Positions 50,322 to 58,225 of a stretch of 64,000 nt of DNA are shown piece after piece (within the stretch, counting starts at the first letter, position 1; the number at the start of each line of letters is the position of its first letter). A program made the position numbers and the translations under genes. The stretch is from Terrisporobacter glycolicus ATCC 14880 = DSM 1288 (GTDB lineage Bacteria; Bacillota; Clostridia; Peptostreptococcales; Peptostreptococcaceae): positions 3,782,001 to 3,846,000 of the forward strand of contig NZ_CP117523.1 in the NCBI RefSeq assembly GCF_036812735.1. The letters are read 5' to 3'. The notes beneath the pieces are model-generated. The model was not told the DNA's origin and ran no database searches. It saw only the letters and a list, made by a program, of their open reading frames with translations.

Positions 50322-50744
50322 CTAGAAACAAGTACATAAATCTCCTCCACAGCATTCACAGCATGAATCACATACAAATAAAGTACATAAGTTGCTACAA
50401 CAGTCATCATCACAGCAACAACAACAGCAACCAGGTGAGTCATAACGTCTATTTCTATTGTAGTTATAAGAACGTCTGTCATAATCATTTCTATAATTAT
50501 TATATCTATTATAAGAATAAACATATTCTTTATTATTAGGATCCATGAACTTAGCTCTTTTTAGAAAGTCTTCTCCTTCTTCATAGTATCCAATATTCAT
50601 AGCAGATAATCCTGTTAGGTAATACCACTCACTACATTTTTCATTTATGCTCTGTAAAAAATTATATGCTTTTTTAAAATCTTTATTTTCAATCATTCTC
50701 CTTGCTTTCATAAAACAGTCATTTTCATAAACATTACTGTACAT
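50322..50744 (-). CDS. TPR-like protein with a 16-cysteine C-terminal tail
   Basis: The first 80 residues form a TPR-like helical hairpin (FMKARRMIENKDFKKAYNFL, YYLTGLSAMNIGYYEEGEDF). A Tyr/Asn/Arg-rich linker leads to a 36-residue tail with 16 Cys: CCCCCCDDDCC, then C-x3-C and CDSCCECCGGDLCTCF. The CECCGGDLC motif resembles the C-termini of J-domain proteins I associate with DUF5685 loci; that comparison is from memory. The tail suggests metal binding, Fe-S or disulfide cross-linking, or lipidation. ATG 50744 (or GTG 50753) overlaps the 3' end of the DUF5685 gene, so the two are translationally coupled. Confidence 0.8.
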   Translation of the reverse strand: MYSNVYENDCFMKARRMIENKDFKKAYNFLQSINEKCSEWYYLTGLSAMNIGYYEEGEDFLKRAKFMDPNNKEYVYSYNRYNNYRNDYDRRSYNYNRNRRYDSPGCCCCCCDDDCCSNLCTLFVCDSCCECCGGDLCTCF

Positions 50745-51573
50745 TATTCCCACATCCTTTTTCTAATATATTTTTATACCTTAAATATACACCAGAATAA
50801 ACTATATTTTCTATAATTCCTCTGTTTAATTGTAAATTTAAGTTATCGATTGATGCTGCTAATAAGCCTAAAGATATACTAATTAATCTATCAACTTTCA
50901 GTTTTAATTCTTCTTTATTGTCTATATATTCTATAAAAGGATTATACCTCCCCTTTTTATAGTCAGCATCTAAATCTTCGTAAGCATCTAATATATAAAT
51001 ATATTTCCCTATATTAAAGCCTACCCTTCTTAAATCTTCTTCATACTCATCATTTTTATAAGAAAAGATTTCTCCCATGAGCTCTCCAAAAGTATTGGAT
51101 ACTTTATCTATGTTGCAATTTTCTTCTTTCTCCAATTGATTAAGTAAGTTCATTTGTTCTTTAATAATTGTTGATTTATTAGGGTACTTTTCATGAGACA
51201 ATTTTAATTTTCCCTTATAAATATTATAAGCTAAAATATCCTTTATTCCTTTATCATCTAATAAATTATCTTCTAATTTATAATATGTTAATAATGTATT
51301 CATACTTGCCGCATATTCCGTTATTTCATTTATAATTTTTTTCTTCTTTTTAAAGGGACTAACTATGCAAACTTCTTCTACAATACTAGTTTTAGGTTTA
51401 TAAATAGCTGTAAGAATCACAATTAAAAAAGTAATATCATAATTTAAACCTAGCCTAGATATTTCCCCATGATTCTCTTTTAAGTATTTACATAATCCAC
51501 AGTAATATCCTTTATAATCTTCAAACTCTCTAAAAGTTAAATCCATTTTATTTATTCTAACATATCCAAACAT
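50734..51573 (-). CDS. DUF5685-family helical protein
   Basis: A 279-residue, mostly helical protein matching what I know of DUF5685. It starts MFGYVRINKMDLTFREFEDY, then has YYCGLCKYLKE and LNYDITFLIVILT. An acidic box ILDAYEDLDADYKKGRYNPF lies near residue 205 and recalls, without proving, the Asp-rich metal sites of isoprenoid synthases. It has no membrane helix. The start ATG 51573 has AGGAAGG upstream. It is the first gene of the run with the Cys-tail protein and the membrane protein. The biological role of the family is unknown. Confidence 0.75.
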   Translation of the reverse strand: MFGYVRINKMDLTFREFEDYKGYYCGLCKYLKENHGEISRLGLNYDITFLIVILTAIYKPKTSIVEEVCIVSPFKKKKKIINEITEYAASMNTLLTYYKLEDNLLDDKGIKDILAYNIYKGKLKLSHEKYPNKSTIIKEQMNLLNQLEKEENCNIDKVSNTFGELMGEIFSYKNDEYEEDLRRVGFNIGKYIYILDAYEDLDADYKKGRYNPFIEYIDNKEELKLKVDRLISISLGLLAASIDNLNLQLNRGIIENIVYSGVYLRYKNILEKGCGNNVQ

Positions 51574-51699
51574 ATTTATTTCCTTCCTAAGTTATAGCTA
51601 TCAATTAATTATATAATACTACAACATTTTTTATTATTATACAGTTATAAAGTTAAATTATAATTTTATTTATTGATAAATACATATTTTATCAACAAA

Positions 51700-51731
51700 T
51701 AGGCAATTTTACATTTTTTACCTATTGCCTA
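51700..51731. repeat. 8-bp hairpin in the cstA leader
   Basis: TAGGCAAT and ATTGCCTA pair around a 16-base loop. It is about 110 bases before the cstA start and may be an attenuator or operator arm. Confidence 0.3.
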
Positions 51732-51784
51732 AGTATTATATATTACCTAAAATAAAAGATGTCAGTATATAGAAAATTCATATA

Positions 51785-51798
51785 TAAAAACGTTTCCT
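51785..51798 (+). promoter_or_regulatory. Candidate catabolite-responsive (cre) site of cstA
   Basis: TAAAAACGTTTCCT resembles the CcpA consensus TGWAANCGNTNWCA with about three mismatches, 43 bases before the cstA start. Control of a carbon-starvation gene by CcpA would make sense, and hprK is in the same window, but the match is weak. Confidence 0.3.
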
Positions 51799-51841
51799 TA
51801 TTGACAAAATTTATATAGCAATTATTAGAAGGGGGACTAAA

Positions 51842-53269
51842 ATGATTACATTTTTAGCGTGTGTATCTATCCTTGTTATAGGTTACTTTACATATGGAAC
51901 ATATGTAAGTAAAACTGTAGGATACGATGATTCTATTCAAACTCCAGCTATAAGGCTTGAAGATGGTGTAGACTATATGCCAATGCCTTGGCATAAGGTT
52001 TTCTTAATTCAATTCCTTAACATAGCTGGTACTGGACCAATATTTGGAGCCATATCTGGAGCTTTATTCGGACCAGTTGCATTTCTATGGATAACTTTTG
52101 GTTGTATATTTGCCGGAGCTGTTCATGACTTATTATCAGGTGTTATATCTATGAAACATGATGGTACTTCTATACCAGAAATAGTTGGAATATACTTAGG
52201 TAAAAATATGAAAACTATAATGGTTGCATTCTCAATAGTGCTTCTTATTTTAGTTGGTACTGTCTTTATAACTTCACCTGCTGGTTTATTAACTTCTATG
52301 ACTGGTATAAACAAAAATATATGGTTAGTGTTAATAATAATTTACTATATAGTTGCTACTGTGTTACCCGTTGATAAAGTTATAGGAAAATTATATCCAA
52401 TATTCGGAGCTGCATTACTATTAATGGCTGCTGGTTTATTTGTCGCTATGATAGTAGGCCAATTCAATGGTTCTATGCAAATGGCTGAATTAAGCCTTAC
52501 AAATATGCATCCAGGCGGATTGTCTATATTCCCATTCTTATTCACTACAATAGCTTGTGGTGCAATATCAGGGTTTCATGCTACTCAATCACCTATGATG
52601 GCTAGATGTATAAATAGAGAATCTGAAACTAGAAGAGTATTCTTTGGATCAATGATAGTTGAGGGTATTGTTGCTTTAATCTGGTGTGCTGTTACTATAG
52701 CATTCTTCGGAGATAGCGCTTCTATATCTGCTGCTGGACAACCTGCAGAAATAGTTAACGTAGTATCAAAAGCATTACTTGGACCTGCTGGTGCTATTCT
52801 TGCTGTTCTTGGTGTTGTTGCTTGCCCAATAACTTCAGGTGATACTGCTTTCAGAAGCGCTCGACTTACAATAGCTGATGCTTTAAAAATAAAGCAAGAT
52901 GGATTAAAAAATAGATTTATGTTAGCTTTACCTTTATTTGCAGTTGGTGTTGCATTAACTCAAATAAACTTTGATATAATCTGGAGATACTTTGCTTGGT
53001 CTAATCAAACATTAGCAATGATATTCTTATGGACAGGTGCTGCTTACTTATTAGTTAATAAGAAAAATTATTGGATAGCTGTAATACCTGCAATATTCAT
53101 GAGTTATGTATCTGTAGCTTATATATTACAAGCTCCAGAAGGATTTAAATTAAATGCTACATTCTCTAATGCAACTGGTGTTGTTGTTGCTATAGCATTT
53201 TTTATTGCCTTTATGGTGAGAGTTAAGAAAGAAAAAAGTGAAACTGAGAAATTCAAAAAAGTTAGTTAA
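51842..53269 (+). CDS. cstA: CstA-family peptide/pyruvate transporter
   Basis: A 475-residue multispanning membrane protein of the carbon-starvation CstA family. Conserved stretches are YFTYGTYVSKTVGYDDS, QFLNIAGTGPIFGAISGALF, AGAVHDLLSG, CGAISGFHATQSPMMARCI and VACPITSGDTAFRSARLTIAD. About 12-13 helices are apparent. It is shorter than the roughly 700-residue E. coli protein, as in other clostridia. Members take up peptides or pyruvate, probably with protons. The ribosome binding site is AGAAGGGGG. It is a monocistronic gene with a terminator. Confidence 0.92.
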   Translation: MITFLACVSILVIGYFTYGTYVSKTVGYDDSIQTPAIRLEDGVDYMPMPWHKVFLIQFLNIAGTGPIFGAISGALFGPVAFLWITFGCIFAGAVHDLLSGVISMKHDGTSIPEIVGIYLGKNMKTIMVAFSIVLLILVGTVFITSPAGLLTSMTGINKNIWLVLIIIYYIVATVLPVDKVIGKLYPIFGAALLLMAAGLFVAMIVGQFNGSMQMAELSLTNMHPGGLSIFPFLFTTIACGAISGFHATQSPMMARCINRESETRRVFFGSMIVEGIVALIWCAVTIAFFGDSASISAAGQPAEIVNVVSKALLGPAGAILAVLGVVACPITSGDTAFRSARLTIADALKIKQDGLKNRFMLALPLFAVGVALTQINFDIIWRYFAWSNQTLAMIFLWTGAAYLLVNKKNYWIAVIPAIFMSYVSVAYILQAPEGFKLNATFSNATGVVVAIAFFIAFMVRVKKEKSETEKFKKVS

Positions 53270-53286
53270 TTATCATTAATATAAAG

Positions 53287-53321
53287 AAAAAGGAAATGAT
53301 ATTTTGTATCATTTCCTTTTT
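53287..53321. terminator. Bidirectional terminator after cstA
   Basis: A 15-bp stem (AAAAAGGAAATGATA with TATCATTTCCTTTTT) and a 5-base loop, between cstA and the convergent small gene. Confidence 0.9.
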
Positions 53322-53323
53322 CT

Positions 53324-53584
53324 TTATAAAATAAACCTTATAGCTTTATTATTATCTTCTATTGCTAAAACTTCCAGTTCTTTATAATTCCTAAATAACC
53401 ATTTTATATCTGTCATTATTTGACTCACTTGCTTCTTATCCAATTTCCCAATACAATACTCCTCTCTTGTTTCTGCAAAATCCTTTGATACTAAAAAATT
53501 TTTAATAGTTGCATAGGCTATTGTATTCGGAATAGGATTACTCGTTTCTTTTGAACGTTTATTCCCTTTCATATACATTTTCAT
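53324..53584 (-). CDS. Hypothetical protein, 86 residues
   Basis: A small basic soluble protein, unrecognised: MKMYMKGNKRSKETSNPIPN, then a helical segment with SQIMTDIKWLFRNYKELEVL. It has GGAGGAG six bases before ATG 53584, so it is probably real. It ends against the shared terminator with cstA. The 216 bases before it and the RND gene are AT-rich and hold the TetR-type operator. Confidence 0.65.
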   Translation of the reverse strand: MKMYMKGNKRSKETSNPIPNTIAYATIKNFLVSKDFAETREEYCIGKLDKKQVSQIMTDIKWLFRNYKELEVLAIEDNNKAIRFIL

Positions 53585-53768
53585 ATAATCTCCTCCTGAT
53601 TATTTCTTGATCTATTGTATATCTATATATATGAGCCCATACCTTCTTTAAATGCTTATTAAGTATATAATGATATAAGTTATAGATATGACTCTTAAAA
53701 ATAAAACGAAATAATTTTACCATTTTATTGAAATTAATATTCAATATGACTACAATTAAAAATATCTG

Positions 53769-53782
53769 ACCGACTAGTCGGT
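53769..53782 (+). promoter_or_regulatory. TetR-family operator of the RND exporter operon
   Basis: The palindrome ACCGACTAGTCGGT lies just upstream of a TATAAT box at 53785-53790, within the promoter spacer. A TetR-family gene ends the operon. It fits the common GACCGACTAGTCGG class of TetR sites. Confidence 0.75.
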
Positions 53783-53809
53783 TCTATAATTAAGAAAGAG
53801 GTGAAATAT

Positions 53810-56800
53810 TTGCTGCCAAAATTCAGCGTAAGAAAACCTTTGACTGTATTTGTTTCTGTAGTTATGGTACTAATGTTAGGATTTGTATCTTTTACAAAAA
53901 TGACCCCGGATTTATTACCTAGCATAGATTTACCCTATGTAATTGCTATGACTACATATCCTGGCTCTAGCCCAGAAAAAATCGAAACAACAGTAACAAA
54001 GCCAATTGAGCAAGCTGTTTCAACTACAAGCGGAATTAAGAACGTAACTTCCGTTTCAAACGAAAACTACAGTGTAGTAATTCTAGAGTTTAATCAGGAT
54101 ACAAATATGGACACTGCAATGTTAGATCTAAACGGTAAAATAGATTTAATTAAAGATTCTTTAGAAGATGGTGTCGGATCAACTACTTTAATGCAACTTA
54201 ACCCAGACATGATGCCTGTTATGACATTAAGTGTGGATGTTGACAATATGGATGTTGAAGAAGTCTCTACATATGTTAACAATGAAATAATTCCTAAGTT
54301 TGAGCGTATAAATGGAGTTGCATCTGTAACAGGTGTTGGTTTAGTAGAAAAACAATTAAAAGTATCTTTAAACAAAGATAAAATCGACCAATTAAATAAA
54401 GAACTAAAATCAAGCGTTACTTCTGAATTAGATAAGCAGCAAAGTCAACTTAATAACACCAACTCAGAAATACAAAAGGGAAAAGCTACCCTAGAAAAAC
54501 AAAGCAATGCTCAATTGAAAAAGCTGCTTGAAGCTAGTAGTCAACTTCAATCTGGTATAAATCAATTAGAAAGTATGGCTGGTATTTTAAATTCAACCGG
54601 TTCTAGCAAGGAAGATCTAGAAAAATATATTGCTAGTGCGACTACCACGCTAAATAATACCAAATCAAAACTAAAAGATTTAAAAGAACAACTTAATGAT
54701 TTACCAGAAGATTCTGCTGTTGATAAGGAACAATTACAACAAGATATATCAAATTTAGAATCTATTATAACATCTTTAGAAAAAGCCATATCAAATGCAG
54801 GCCAAGGTGTAGGTGCAGTAGACTCACTAGAAACATTAAAAAAACAACAAAAAGAATTGGAAAGTGCTAAACTTACTCTTTCTCAAGAATTAACAAAAGC
54901 TACTGTACAACTTTCCGTAAATGAATCACAAATAAAATCTGCTGAAACTCAGTTGAATGAAGCTAGAAAACAAGCTTTAGAATCAGCAGATATAACAGAT
55001 AAAATTACTCCAGAAACAATAAATCAAATTCTAACAGCAGAGAACTTTTCCATGCCTGCTGGATATATATCAGATGACGAAACTGAATACTCTGTAAAAG
55101 TGGGAGATAAGTTCACTTCTATAAATGAAGTTAAAAATTTAATATTATTTTCTATGGATGGAATTGGTGATGTTCATCTTAAAGATATCGCCAATGTAAA
55201 AATGTCAGACAACTCATCAGATAGTTATACAAACATAAATGGAAATGCTGGTGTTATGCTATCTTTCCAAAAAACTAGTACTGCCTCAACTACTAAAGTG
55301 TGTAAAGAAATAAATAAAGTAATTAAGGATTTAAATAATAGTAATGATAAATTACATATTCTTTCTTTAATGGACCAAGGTGTTTATATAGATTTTATTA
55401 TATCTAGCGTACTTGATAACCTAATTTACGGTGGTATACTAGCAATTATTGTTTTACTAATATTCTTAAAAAGTATAAAACCAACTATCGTAATTGCATT
55501 TAGTATTCCTATAAGTTTATTATTTGCTATTGTTTTGATGTACTTTAGTGGCGTTACATTAAATATTATTTCTTTATCAGGTTTAGCCCTTGGAGTTGGT
55601 ATGCTAGTTGATAATAGTATAGTTGTTATTGAAAATATTTATAGACTAAGAAATAAAGGAATGGGTAAATTTAAAGCTGCCGTGTATGGCGCTAGACAGG
55701 TATCTGGAGCAATATTTGCTTCCACACTTACTACTATTTGCGTATTCTTACCTATTGTTTTTACAGAAGGTATAACTAGACAATTATTTACAGATATGGG
55801 TCTTACAATAGCATACTCCTTAATTGCAAGTTTAATTGTTGCCTTAACTTTAGTACCGTGTATGGCATCAAATTTATTATCCAATATAGATGAAAAGTCT
55901 CATCCTTTATTTGATAAAATAGTTGATGGCTATGAAAAATTATTAAGACTATGCTTAAGATTTAAACCTGTTGTTTTATGTTTTTCTGTAGCATTATTAA
56001 TAGTTGTTGCTTTTGCAACAGCCAAAATAGGAACATCATTTATGCCAAAAATGGATTCACCACAAATGATGGCAACTATTAATTTAGATAGCGTTCTTCC
56101 AAAAGATGAAGCTCGACATATTACTGATCAAGTAGTGCAACAAGTTTTAACAATTAAGGATGTAAAAGGCATTGGAGCCATGAATTCATCTGGTACCATG
56201 TCATTTGGTACTTCTTCAAATAACCCTAATAATATGTCTGCTTACGTTATTTTAAAAGATGATAAAAAGAAAACAAATGATGAGATTTCAGAAGAAATAA
56301 AAGAAAAAACAAAATCTCTTAACTGTGAAGTCACAGTCTCGTCTTCATCTATGGATACCTCTTCTTTAGGAGAATCTGGGTTACAAATAATTGTTAAAGG
56401 TGACGATTTAGATGAGCTTAAGAAAATTTCTGATGATTTGGTAGGTATGCTATCCAAGATAGAAGGTACTACTGACATAAATGGTGGTATGGGTGTAACT
56501 ACTAAGGAAGAGAAAATTGTAATCAACAAAAATAAAGCTATGAAGTATGGATTAACAGTGGCTCAAGTATTCCAGCAAGTTTCCGCAAAATTATCAACAG
56601 AAACTACTTCAACTACTTTAACAATAAATTCTGAAGACTATCCAGTAATTATTGTTAATAATAATACTTCAAATTTGGATAAATTAAAAAATGTTGAAAT
56701 CACAGGAACAAAAGGAACTGAATCTGTTTCAGTAAAGCTAAAAGATATTTCATCTATAGAAATGACTGATACTCCTACATCTATAAATCACGATAATCAA

Positions 56801-57475
56801 ACTAGGTATATATCCGTAACAGCTGGTATTGATTCTAAACACAATATTGGTTTAGTAAGTAAGGAAGTTCAATCAAAATTAGATGATTATAAATCGCCTA
56901 CTGGCTATGAAATAAAAATGGGTGGTGAAACTGAATCTATTAATCAAGCGATTAGTGATTTAATTAAAATGATTGCTCTTGCCATAGCATTTATTTACTT
57001 AATAATGGTCGCACAATTCCAATCATTATTGTCGCCATTTATAGTAATGTTTACTATACCTCTTGCATTTACTGGTGGTTTACTAGCATTAATTATAACT
57101 GGCCAAGAATTAAGCGTTATATCCATGCTAGGATTTTTAGTTCTTGCTGGTGTAGTTGTTAATAACGGTATAGTTTTTGTGGATTATGTGAATCAATTGC
57201 GTATAAGTGGATTAAATAAAAAAGAAGCTCTTATAGAGGCTGGACGTACTCGTATGAGGCCTATACTCATGACTGCTTTAACAACAATACTTGCCATGTC
57301 TACAATGGCCCTTGGTGTTGGCATGGGCGCTGAAATGTCTCAAGCTTTAGCGATAGTAACTATCGGCGGTTTAGCCTATGCTACCCTATTAACATTATTT
57401 GTTGTTCCTACTTTATACGATATATTCCATCGTCGCAAAGAATTAAGACAGATAATTATCGATGAGGAGGACTAA
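53810..57475 (+). CDS. RND-family efflux permease with inserted coiled coil
   Basis: A 1,221-residue proton-driven exporter. The typical RND frame is clear: N-terminal KFSVRKPLTVFVSVVMVLML, PDLLPSIDLPYVIAMTTYPGSSPEK, TM cluster ALGVGMLVDNSIVVIENIYR, a second half SFMPKMDSPQM, and VVVNNGIVFVDYVNQLR. Unusually, about 200 residues between 195 and 395 form a Gln/Leu/Lys/Ser-rich coiled coil inside the first porter domain. A relative is B. subtilis SwrC. I prefer TTG 53810 as start, because GAGGTG overlaps the GTG at 53801. It is followed by its TetR gene after 2 bases. Confidence 0.88.
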   Translation: MLPKFSVRKPLTVFVSVVMVLMLGFVSFTKMTPDLLPSIDLPYVIAMTTYPGSSPEKIETTVTKPIEQAVSTTSGIKNVTSVSNENYSVVILEFNQDTNMDTAMLDLNGKIDLIKDSLEDGVGSTTLMQLNPDMMPVMTLSVDVDNMDVEEVSTYVNNEIIPKFERINGVASVTGVGLVEKQLKVSLNKDKIDQLNKELKSSVTSELDKQQSQLNNTNSEIQKGKATLEKQSNAQLKKLLEASSQLQSGINQLESMAGILNSTGSSKEDLEKYIASATTTLNNTKSKLKDLKEQLNDLPEDSAVDKEQLQQDISNLESIITSLEKAISNAGQGVGAVDSLETLKKQQKELESAKLTLSQELTKATVQLSVNESQIKSAETQLNEARKQALESADITDKITPETINQILTAENFSMPAGYISDDETEYSVKVGDKFTSINEVKNLILFSMDGIGDVHLKDIANVKMSDNSSDSYTNINGNAGVMLSFQKTSTASTTKVCKEINKVIKDLNNSNDKLHILSLMDQGVYIDFIISSVLDNLIYGGILAIIVLLIFLKSIKPTIVIAFSIPISLLFAIVLMYFSGVTLNIISLSGLALGVGMLVDNSIVVIENIYRLRNKGMGKFKAAVYGARQVSGAIFASTLTTICVFLPIVFTEGITRQLFTDMGLTIAYSLIASLIVALTLVPCMASNLLSNIDEKSHPLFDKIVDGYEKLLRLCLRFKPVVLCFSVALLIVVAFATAKIGTSFMPKMDSPQMMATINLDSVLPKDEARHITDQVVQQVLTIKDVKGIGAMNSSGTMSFGTSSNNPNNMSAYVILKDDKKKTNDEISEEIKEKTKSLNCEVTVSSSSMDTSSLGESGLQIIVKGDDLDELKKISDDLVGMLSKIEGTTDINGGMGVTTKEEKIVINKNKAMKYGLTVAQVFQQVSAKLSTETTSTTLTINSEDYPVIIVNNNTSNLDKLKNVEITGTKGTESVSVKLKDISSIEMTDTPTSINHDNQTRYISVTAGIDSKHNIGLVSKEVQSKLDDYKSPTGYEIKMGGETESINQAISDLIKMIALAIAFIYLIMVAQFQSLLSPFIVMFTIPLAFTGGLLALIITGQELSVISMLGFLVLAGVVVNNGIVFVDYVNQLRISGLNKKEALIEAGRTRMRPILMTALTTILAMSTMALGVGMGAEMSQALAIVTIGGLAYATLLTLFVVPTLYDIFHRRKELRQIIIDEED

Positions 57476-57477
57476 AT

Positions 57478-58098
57478 ATGAGCAGAAAATATGCAGAAAA
57501 AGAATTGCTAATATTTGATGGTTTTAAAAAAATAATCACTGATAACAGTAATATTGAAAATATTAAGGTGTCTGATATTGCAAAAGCTGCTGGAATTGGA
57601 AAAGGTACAATTTATGAATATTTTAAAAGTAAGGATGAAATTATAGCAAGATCAATAATTTATAATTTTAAAATAGATATTATAAATACTATAGAAGCTA
57701 TAAAAGAAGTCTCTACTTTTAAAGAGCAGTGTAACCATTTATTTCATTACAGCATTAGCAGCGGAAAATTCATCTTTCCCTCTTTAAGAATATTATATAA
57801 TCAAGTTATTCCAAAAGAGTTAAATAGTATACTGCAAGAAGATTTTGAGGAAATTTTAGAGTTGAAAACTCAACTTTATAATTTATTGGATTATGTAATT
57901 AATACTGGAATAGATGAAAATATTATTAATAAGGATTTAAGCAGAGATTATCAAAGATATGTACTTATAAGTTCTTCCATGGGTATTATAAATAAAATCA
58001 ATGCTAATCACTTTCAACAAATTAATTTAAGTGATGATGATTCTATTAATACGCAAAAGAATTTTGCTTATACTATGATATTAAAATCATTAGCTTAA
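57478..58098 (+). CDS. TetR-family repressor
   Basis: A 206-residue regulator. The N-terminal helix-turn-helix is IENIKVSDIAKAAGIGKGTIYEYFKSKDEIIA. The C-terminal ligand domain is variable and unrecognised. It is cotranscribed with the RND exporter (2-base gap, GAGGAGG ribosome binding site). It likely represses the operon at the palindrome 53769-53782 and is released by a substrate of the pump; that is inference from the layout. Confidence 0.88.
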   Translation: MSRKYAEKELLIFDGFKKIITDNSNIENIKVSDIAKAAGIGKGTIYEYFKSKDEIIARSIIYNFKIDIINTIEAIKEVSTFKEQCNHLFHYSISSGKFIFPSLRILYNQVIPKELNSILQEDFEEILELKTQLYNLLDYVINTGIDENIINKDLSRDYQRYVLISSSMGIINKINANHFQQINLSDDDSINTQKNFAYTMILKSLA

Positions 58099-58100
58099 TA

Positions 58101-58170
58101 AAAAATTTGATTCGCTCATGTCGCCAACGAGATGCCTTCGATATCTCTTCAGGCAACTTCGTTGCTAAAA
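58101..58170. repeat. Dispersed hairpin repeat, copy B
   Basis: It begins AAAAATTTGATTCGCTCATG, then TCGCCAACGA. The right part is TTCGTTGCTAAAA. CAACGA and TCGTTG pair, and GCCT/AGGC pair inside. It immediately follows the TetR stop and precedes the terminator. Confidence 0.65.
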
Positions 58171-58204
58171 AACTCCCTCTTAAAACACTAAGAGGGAGTT
58201 TTTT
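58167..58204 (+). terminator. Terminator of the RND-TetR operon
   Basis: A 15-bp perfect stem (AAAAAACTCCCTCTT with AAGAGGGAGTTTTTT) and an 8-base loop. It may also serve htpG on the other strand. Confidence 0.9.
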
Positions 58205-58225
58205 ACATTTTATATTAATAATGAT

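Noticed and set aside
50315-50524. Hydrophobic 69-residue frame overlapping the Cys-tail gene
   Set aside because: It is a frame-shifted shadow of the Cys-rich and Tyr/Asn-rich codons on the same strand.
53559-53744. 61-residue frame upstream of the 86-residue hypothetical gene
   Set aside because: It has no good ribosome binding site, overlaps the real start with its GGAGGAG site, and has biased composition.
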